From Bordetella parapertussis (lineage in GTDB: Bacteria; Pseudomonadota; Gammaproteobacteria; Burkholderiales; Burkholderiaceae_C), in contig CALQBT020000059.1 in assembly GCA_943328885.2 (NCBI GenBank), positions 1 to 9,942 of the forward strand: a stretch of DNA of 9,942 bases, given 5' to 3'. The position numbers were made by a program, and so were the translations under genes. The stretch's first letter is position 1, and each line of letters begins with the position of its first letter. Shown here piece by piece: positions 6,851 to 9,942 of this stretch. Below the pieces are notes generated by a model. It made no database searches. It was not told the DNA's origin and was given only the letters and a program-made list of their open reading frames with translations.

Positions 6851-6879
6851 ATTATAGGAATCACCGTCGCCAGGGCTTG
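6851..6879 (-). promoter_or_regulatory. Probable murJ promoter
   Basis: On the minus strand a perfect -10 hexamer, TATAAT (6856-6851), is preceded at 17 bases by a weak -35, CAAGCC (6879-6874). Transcription would begin about 45 bases before the murJ ATG. The -35 overlaps that of the divergent rpsT promoter. Confidence 0.55.
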
Positions 6880-6906
6880 GCCCGATCAACAAGGCAATGC
6901 TATACT
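6877..6906 (+). promoter_or_regulatory. Probable rpsT promoter (extended -10)
   Basis: TTGGCC (6877-6882) and TATACT (6901-6906) separated by 18 bases, with TGC directly before the -10 forming an extended -10 element. The start of rpsT is 46 bases downstream of the -10, giving a short leader. Strong promoters of this kind are expected for a ribosomal protein gene. Confidence 0.65.
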
Positions 6907-6952
6907 CGTCGTCTTTGCCCCACCCGAATAAAGTTCAGGATAAAGTACAGCA

Positions 6953-7273
6953 ATGGCCACCGCTTCCAAAGCCAAGAAAAAAACAGTCCGCCTGGCGTCG
7001 GGCCGCAAACGCGCACGCCAGGACGTCGTCCTGAATGCCGCCAACACGGCGCTGCGCTCGAGGTTCCGCACCGTTGTCAAGAACGTGCAAAAAGCGCTGG
7101 ACAAGGCTGCCACTGGCGGTGACAAGTCTGCGCCGGCTGAATTGTTCAAGACCGCGCAGTCGGTGATCGACTCGGTCGCCGACAAAGGCATCTTCCACAA
7201 GAACAAGGCTGCTCGTCACAAGAGCCGGCTGTCGGCCAAGATCAAAGCGCTCGCCGCATCCGCCGCTGCCTGA
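6953..7273 (+). CDS. rpsT: 30S ribosomal protein S20
   Basis: S20 is a primary 16S rRNA-binding protein needed for assembly of the small subunit. The 106-residue product is very basic and helical: [12 protein letters not shown] (13-24), [19 protein letters not shown] (27-45), and the diagnostic C-terminal block [20 protein letters not shown] (77-96). It is longer than the 87 residues of E. coli S20; moderately longer S20 proteins with an Ala/Lys-rich end are common in Burkholderiales. The start is an ordinary ATG (E. coli uses UUG), with a weak AGGA 12 bases upstream. The gene stands alone with its own promoter and terminator. Divergence from murJ is a familiar arrangement in betaproteobacteria. 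Confidence 0.97.
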   Translation: MATASKAKKKTVRLASGRKRARQDVVLNAANTALRSRFRTVVKNVQKALDKAATGGDKSAPAELFKTAQSVIDSVADKGIFHKNKAARHKSRLSAKIKALAASAAA

Positions 7274-7293
7274 TCTCGCCTCGGTTCTAAGCC

Positions 7294-7317
7294 AAAAGCC
7301 CGCGCGAGCGGGCTTTT
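7294..7317. terminator. Bidirectional intrinsic terminator between rpsT and the DUF3579 gene
   Basis: A perfect 10-base inverted repeat, AAAAGCCCGC (7294-7303) and GCGGGCTTTT (7308-7317), with loop GCGA. The GC core is flanked by four A and four T, so it can end transcription in both directions: rpsT from the left (20 bases after its stop) and the convergent gene from the right (36 bases after its stop). Confidence 0.93.
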
Positions 7318-7353
7318 GTCATTGCGGCCTCACCTCAAGATCGTGCGGCGACT

Positions 7354-7677
7354 TCAAACCGCTGCAGGGTCCGGCAGCGAGCTATACGGCTCGACCTGCA
7401 GTTCATTGTCGCGGGCAAAGTTCATCACGAAGTCCCATGCCATGAGCTCGAGTTCGCGCAGCGCCTCGTTGACGATCACGCACCTGACGCTGTCGATCAC
7501 CTGAGGCACGCAGTAAGGCGAGTAGCCGATATGGGCGCTGATGCCGGTGACACCGCCATGGGGTCGGAAGCTCGACAGCGCACCGGCCAAACGCTCAGAC
7601 CAGTCACTGGGGCGAAAAGGTCCTCCTGCCAAGGTGATGCCCCGGATCAGGAACTCGCGCGGTTTGGGAGTTGACAT
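7354..7677 (-). CDS. DUF3579 domain protein of unknown function
   Basis: The 107-residue protein has the full DUF3579 pattern: FLIRGITLAGGPFRPSDWSE (residues 9-28), ERLAGALSSFRP, YSPYCVPQVIDSVRCVIVNE, and ALRELELMAWDFVMNFARDN near the C-terminus. The family is small, cytosolic by appearance, and found mainly in betaproteobacteria; no function is known to me. The start MSTPKPREF was preferred over an upstream in-frame codon (frame open to 7743) because the extra 22 residues do not resemble the family and the remaining length fits. The gene is convergent with rpsT, shares its terminator, and is divergent from argD. This neighbourhood with arginine genes recurs in Burkholderiales, which may hint at a link but proves nothing. 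Confidence 0.85.
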   Translation of the reverse strand: MSTPKPREFLIRGITLAGGPFRPSDWSERLAGALSSFRPHGGVTGISAHIGYSPYCVPQVIDSVRCVIVNEALRELELMAWDFVMNFARDNELQVEPYSSLPDPAAV

Positions 7678-7844
7678 GCACACCGAGGGCAGGGGAACAG
7701 GCGGGCGATGGTCAAGAACCAGCAGCTGACGCTGCACCAGCACCGCGAATACCCCCTATTGTGCCGTGTATGCGCCGCGCCGCCTGCAAGCCTGGCCGGC
7801 TGCCAAGATCCCGGCCTATCGGGCCAGCACCCGCGCGGGCACCT

Positions 7845-7850
7845 TAGAAT
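7845..7850 (+). promoter_or_regulatory. Candidate argD -10 element
   Basis: TAGAAT matches the -10 consensus at 5 of 6 positions and lies 80 bases before the argD start. No recognisable -35 is found 16-18 bases upstream; a perfect 10-base palindrome, CCCGCGCGGG (7830-7839), occupies the spacer and could be an operator for a protein that helps or blocks polymerase. I found no convincing ARG box (the ArgR site) in the gap. Confidence 0.35.
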
Positions 7851-7864
7851 TGCAGTCTCACTGG

Positions 7865-7900
7865 CCGGTGCTTGCCCTGGTGGCAAGACACCGGTTTTTT
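7865..7900 (+). terminator. Intrinsic-terminator-like hairpin in the argD leader, possible attenuator
   Basis: CCGGTGCTTGCC (7865-7876) pairs with GGCAAG-A-CACCGG (7882-7894) over 12 base pairs with one bulged A and a 5-base loop (CTGGT), followed directly by six T (7895-7900). This is a textbook terminator shape on the plus strand, ending 30 bases before the argD ATG. The only upstream plus-strand gene, rpsT, already ends at its own terminator more than 500 bases back, so the hairpin most likely acts on argD transcription itself. The structure is seen directly; the regulatory role is inferred. Confidence 0.6.
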
Positions 7901-7930
7901 CATGGTCAACCCCAGATCCGGAGCCATTCG

Positions 7931-9115
7931 ATGACGTCCCACCTGATGAACACCTATGGCCGGCTGCCTATCGCGCTGTCGCATGGCCGAGGCTGCCGGG
8001 TCTGGGACACCGAGGGCCGCGAGTACCTCGACGGCCTGGGCGGTATTGCCGTGAACACCTTGGGCCATGGCCACCCCAAGCTGGTGCCCGCGCTGCAGGA
8101 CCAGATCGCCAAGCTGATTCACTGCAGCAACTACTACGCCGCGCCGATGCAGGAAACGCTGGCGACCAAGCTGTGCGAGATCTCAGGGCTGGACGCCGTC
8201 TTCTTTTGCTCGACTGGCTTGGAAGCCAACGAGGGCGCGATCAAGATCGCACGCAAGTTCGGTCATGACCGCGGCATCGACCGGCCGGAGATCATCGTCT
8301 ACGACAAGGCTTTCCACGGCCGCTCGATCGCCACCTTGTCGGCCACCGGCAACCCGAAGGTGCACGCCGGCTTCGGTCCGTTGGTCGAGGGCTTCGTGCG
8401 GCTCGCGCTCAACGATCTGGACGCGGTGCGCGAGGTCGCACGGACGAATCCGAATGTGGTGGCGATCTTTCTCGAGACGATCCAGGGTGAAGGCGGCATC
8501 AACCCGACCCACGTCGACACGCTGCGCGGCCTGCGCCAGATCTGCGATCAGCAGAATTGGCTGCTGATGCTCGACGAAGTGCAGTGCGGCATCGGCCGCA
8601 CCGGCAAGTGGTTCGCCCATCAGTGGGCTGGTATCCAGCCCGACGTGATGCCGCTGGCCAAGGGTCTGGGATCGGGCGTGCCGATCGGCGCGATCGTCGC
8701 TGGCCCGCGCGCCAAAGATGTGCTGCAACCCGGCAACCACGGCAGCACTTTCGGCGGCAACCCGCTGGCCATGCGCGCGGGCATCGAGACCCTGCGCATC
8801 ATGGAAGAAGAAGGCCTGATGGCCAACGCCGCGGCGATGGGTGAGCGGCTGCGCTTGCGCCTGACCGAGGGCCTGGGCTCCTTGACCGGCTTCAAAGAGA
8901 TCCGCGGCCAGGGCCTGATGATCGGCATCGAACTGGACCGAAACTGCAACGACTTGCTGCTCAAGGCAGCGCATGCCGGGCTGCTGCTCAGCGTGACGGC
9001 CGACACCGTGATCCGCCTGCTGCCCCCGCTGATCATCAACGCAGCCGAGGTCGACGAGATCGCCGCCATCCTGGTGCCGCTGGTGCGAGACTTCCTGGCC
9101 ACTCCCCAAGCTTGA
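7931..9115 (+). CDS. argD: Acetylornithine aminotransferase, PLP-dependent class III
   Basis: ArgD converts N-acetylglutamate semialdehyde to N-acetylornithine with glutamate as amino donor in arginine synthesis; many family members also act in lysine synthesis as succinyldiaminopimelate aminotransferase. The 394-residue length fits. Visible landmarks are YLDGLGGIAVNTLGHGHP (32-49), STGLEANEGAIKIARK (94-109), the PLP-nitrogen aspartate D215 in LMLDEVQCGIGRTG, the Schiff-base lysine K244 in LAKGLGSGVPIGA, and HGSTFGGNPLA (270-280). GLEANEG is a mild variant of the usual GAEANEA. GGAG lies 7 bases before the ATG at 7931, supporting it; an in-frame ATG at 7946 is possible, and the frame stays open upstream to a GTG at 7766, but that extension is unlike the family. 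argF follows after 7 bases. Other class III aminotransferases are possible, but the argF neighbour settles the call. Confidence 0.95.
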   Translation: MTSHLMNTYGRLPIALSHGRGCRVWDTEGREYLDGLGGIAVNTLGHGHPKLVPALQDQIAKLIHCSNYYAAPMQETLATKLCEISGLDAVFFCSTGLEANEGAIKIARKFGHDRGIDRPEIIVYDKAFHGRSIATLSATGNPKVHAGFGPLVEGFVRLALNDLDAVREVARTNPNVVAIFLETIQGEGGINPTHVDTLRGLRQICDQQNWLLMLDEVQCGIGRTGKWFAHQWAGIQPDVMPLAKGLGSGVPIGAIVAGPRAKDVLQPGNHGSTFGGNPLAMRAGIETLRIMEEEGLMANAAAMGERLRLRLTEGLGSLTGFKEIRGQGLMIGIELDRNCNDLLLKAAHAGLLLSVTADTVIRLLPPLIINAAEVDEIAAILVPLVRDFLATPQA

Positions 9116-9122
9116 GCCCGGC

Positions 9123-9942
9123 ATGAAACCGGGGCCCAGCCTGATGAAGCACTACCTCCAGTTCAAGGACTTGCGGGCCGAGGAGTACGCCTACCTGTTC
9201 GAGCGCACCCGCACGATCAAGACGCGCTTCAAGAACTACGAGCGCTACCAGCCGCTGGTCGACCGCACGCTGGCGATGATCTTCGAGAAAGCCAGCACCC
9301 GCACCCGCGTCAGTTTCGAGGCCGGGATGTACCAGATGGGCGGCTCGGTGGTGCACTTGACCACCGGCGACAGCCACATGAGCCGGTCCGAGCCGATCGA
9401 GGACTCGGCCCGCGTGATCAGCCGCATGGTCGACCTGGTGATGATCCGAACCTACGAGCAGAGCAAGCTGGCCAGCTTTGCCGCGAACTCGCGCGTTCCG
9501 GTGATCAATGGGCTGACCAACGAGTTCCACCCCTGCCAGATCTTGGCCGACATCTACACCTTCATCGAGCAGCGCGGCGACATCGCGGGCAAGGTGGTGG
9601 CCTGGGTCGGCGACGGCAACAACATGGCCAACACCTGGCTGCAGGCCGCCGACATCCTGGGCTTCACGCTGCACATCAGCACGCCCCGTGGCTACGAGGT
9701 CGACCCGCTGCTGGGCGGGGTCAACAACCCGGCCTGCGTGAAGACCTTCAAGAGCCCGTTCGCCGCCTGTGAGGGTGCGCACCTGGTCACCACCGATGTC
9801 TGGACCAGCATGGGCTATGAGGCCGAGAACGAAGCGCGCCAGAAGGCCTTTGCCGACTGGTGTGTCGACACCCAGATGATGTCGCTGGCGCGGCCCGACG
9901 CGCTGTTCATGCACTGCCTGCCGGCGCACCGCGGTGAGGAGG
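9123..9942 (+). CDS. argF: Ornithine carbamoyltransferase, 3' end outside window
   Basis: The enzyme joins carbamoyl phosphate to ornithine to give citrulline in arginine synthesis. The 273 visible residues cover nearly all of a roughly 305-residue chain. The carbamoyl-phosphate loop STRTR is at 58-62, HPCQ at 136-139, GDGNNMANTW at 163-172, the ornithine-specific SMG loop is in TTDVWTSMGYE, and the catalytic-cysteine motif MHCLPAHRGEE (263-273) ends at the window edge. SMG together with HCLP separates it from aspartate carbamoyltransferase. The ATG at 9123 comes 7 bases after the argD stop; a second in-frame ATG at 9144 starts MKHYLQFKD, the usual beginning in betaproteobacteria, and is an equally likely start. 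Neither has a strong Shine-Dalgarno, which fits coupling to argD. The anabolic role (argF rather than arcB) is inferred from argD. Confidence 0.95.
   Translation, partial: MKPGPSLMKHYLQFKDLRAEEYAYLFERTRTIKTRFKNYERYQPLVDRTLAMIFEKASTRTRVSFEAGMYQMGGSVVHLTTGDSHMSRSEPIEDSARVISRMVDLVMIRTYEQSKLASFAANSRVPVINGLTNEFHPCQILADIYTFIEQRGDIAGKVVAWVGDGNNMANTWLQAADILGFTLHISTPRGYEVDPLLGGVNNPACVKTFKSPFAACEGAHLVTTDVWTSMGYEAENEARQKAFADWCVDTQMMSLARPDALFMHCLPAHRGEE

Noticed and set aside
4515..6857. A 780-codon open frame on the plus strand, opposite murJ and the SirB1-family gene
   Set aside because: Its product is Gln/Arg/His-rich with no recognisable domain, the normal result of antisense reading of GC-rich genes with strong third-base bias. 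It spans two clear genes on the other strand.
7362..7377. A third GGGTCC-centred inverted repeat, CTGCAGG-GT-CCGGCAG
   Set aside because: One arm position mismatches and it lies inside the DUF3579 coding end, so it is more likely chance than a member of the intergenic pair.
7766..7930. N-terminal extension of argD from a GTG at 7766
   Set aside because: The extra 55 residues do not resemble aminotransferases, would be translated through the leader hairpin, and the ATG at 7931 has a good GGAG at proper spacing.
8183..9124. A 313-codon minus-strand frame opposite argD, and a 297-codon one opposite argF (9036-9929)
   Set aside because: Both are shadows of strongly supported enzymes; their products are His/Gln/Ala-rich without domains.

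Overview
The window is GC-rich, densely coded bacterial chromosome that reads as core genome of a betaproteobacterium, most likely order Burkholderiales (Rubrivivax/Leptothrix/Ideonella-like). This rests on the protein sequences (a DUF3579 protein next to argD-argF, S20 divergent from murJ, the Arg-rich PcnB tail) and on gene order; it was not checked by a search. I see no phage genes, insertion sequence, CRISPR array, tRNA, rRNA or defence module.

Minus-strand block, bases 1-6797. In transcription order: murJ (lipid II flippase) and a SirB1-type protein 3 bases apart; a 226-base structured gap; then hda (replication-initiation control), a HAD-IB phosphatase and pcnB (poly(A) polymerase), joined by two ATGA stop/start overlaps; then folK (folate biosynthesis) 24 bases on. 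After folK lies a gene-poor stretch of about 290 bases holding a doubtful 35-residue membrane ORF and a Pho-box-like direct repeat. The start of a DUF47 (PhoU-like) phosphate-transport partner gene then runs off the left edge.

Right half, bases 6798-9942. murJ and rpsT (ribosomal protein S20) diverge from a 155-base gap with good -10 elements on both strands. rpsT and a convergent DUF3579 gene share one perfect bidirectional terminator. DUF3579 in turn diverges from argD, which is followed 7 bases later by argF (cut by the right edge); together these form an arginine biosynthesis operon. The argD leader contains a strong hairpin followed by six T, shaped like an intrinsic terminator, in a place where no upstream gene needs one.

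The proteins belong to known families, so I do not claim a new multi-gene system. The points most worth a second look are regulatory (the argD leader hairpin, the Pho-box-like repeat, the folded hda leader) plus an Hda with a canonical P-loop but Gly where the sensor-2 Arg is expected.
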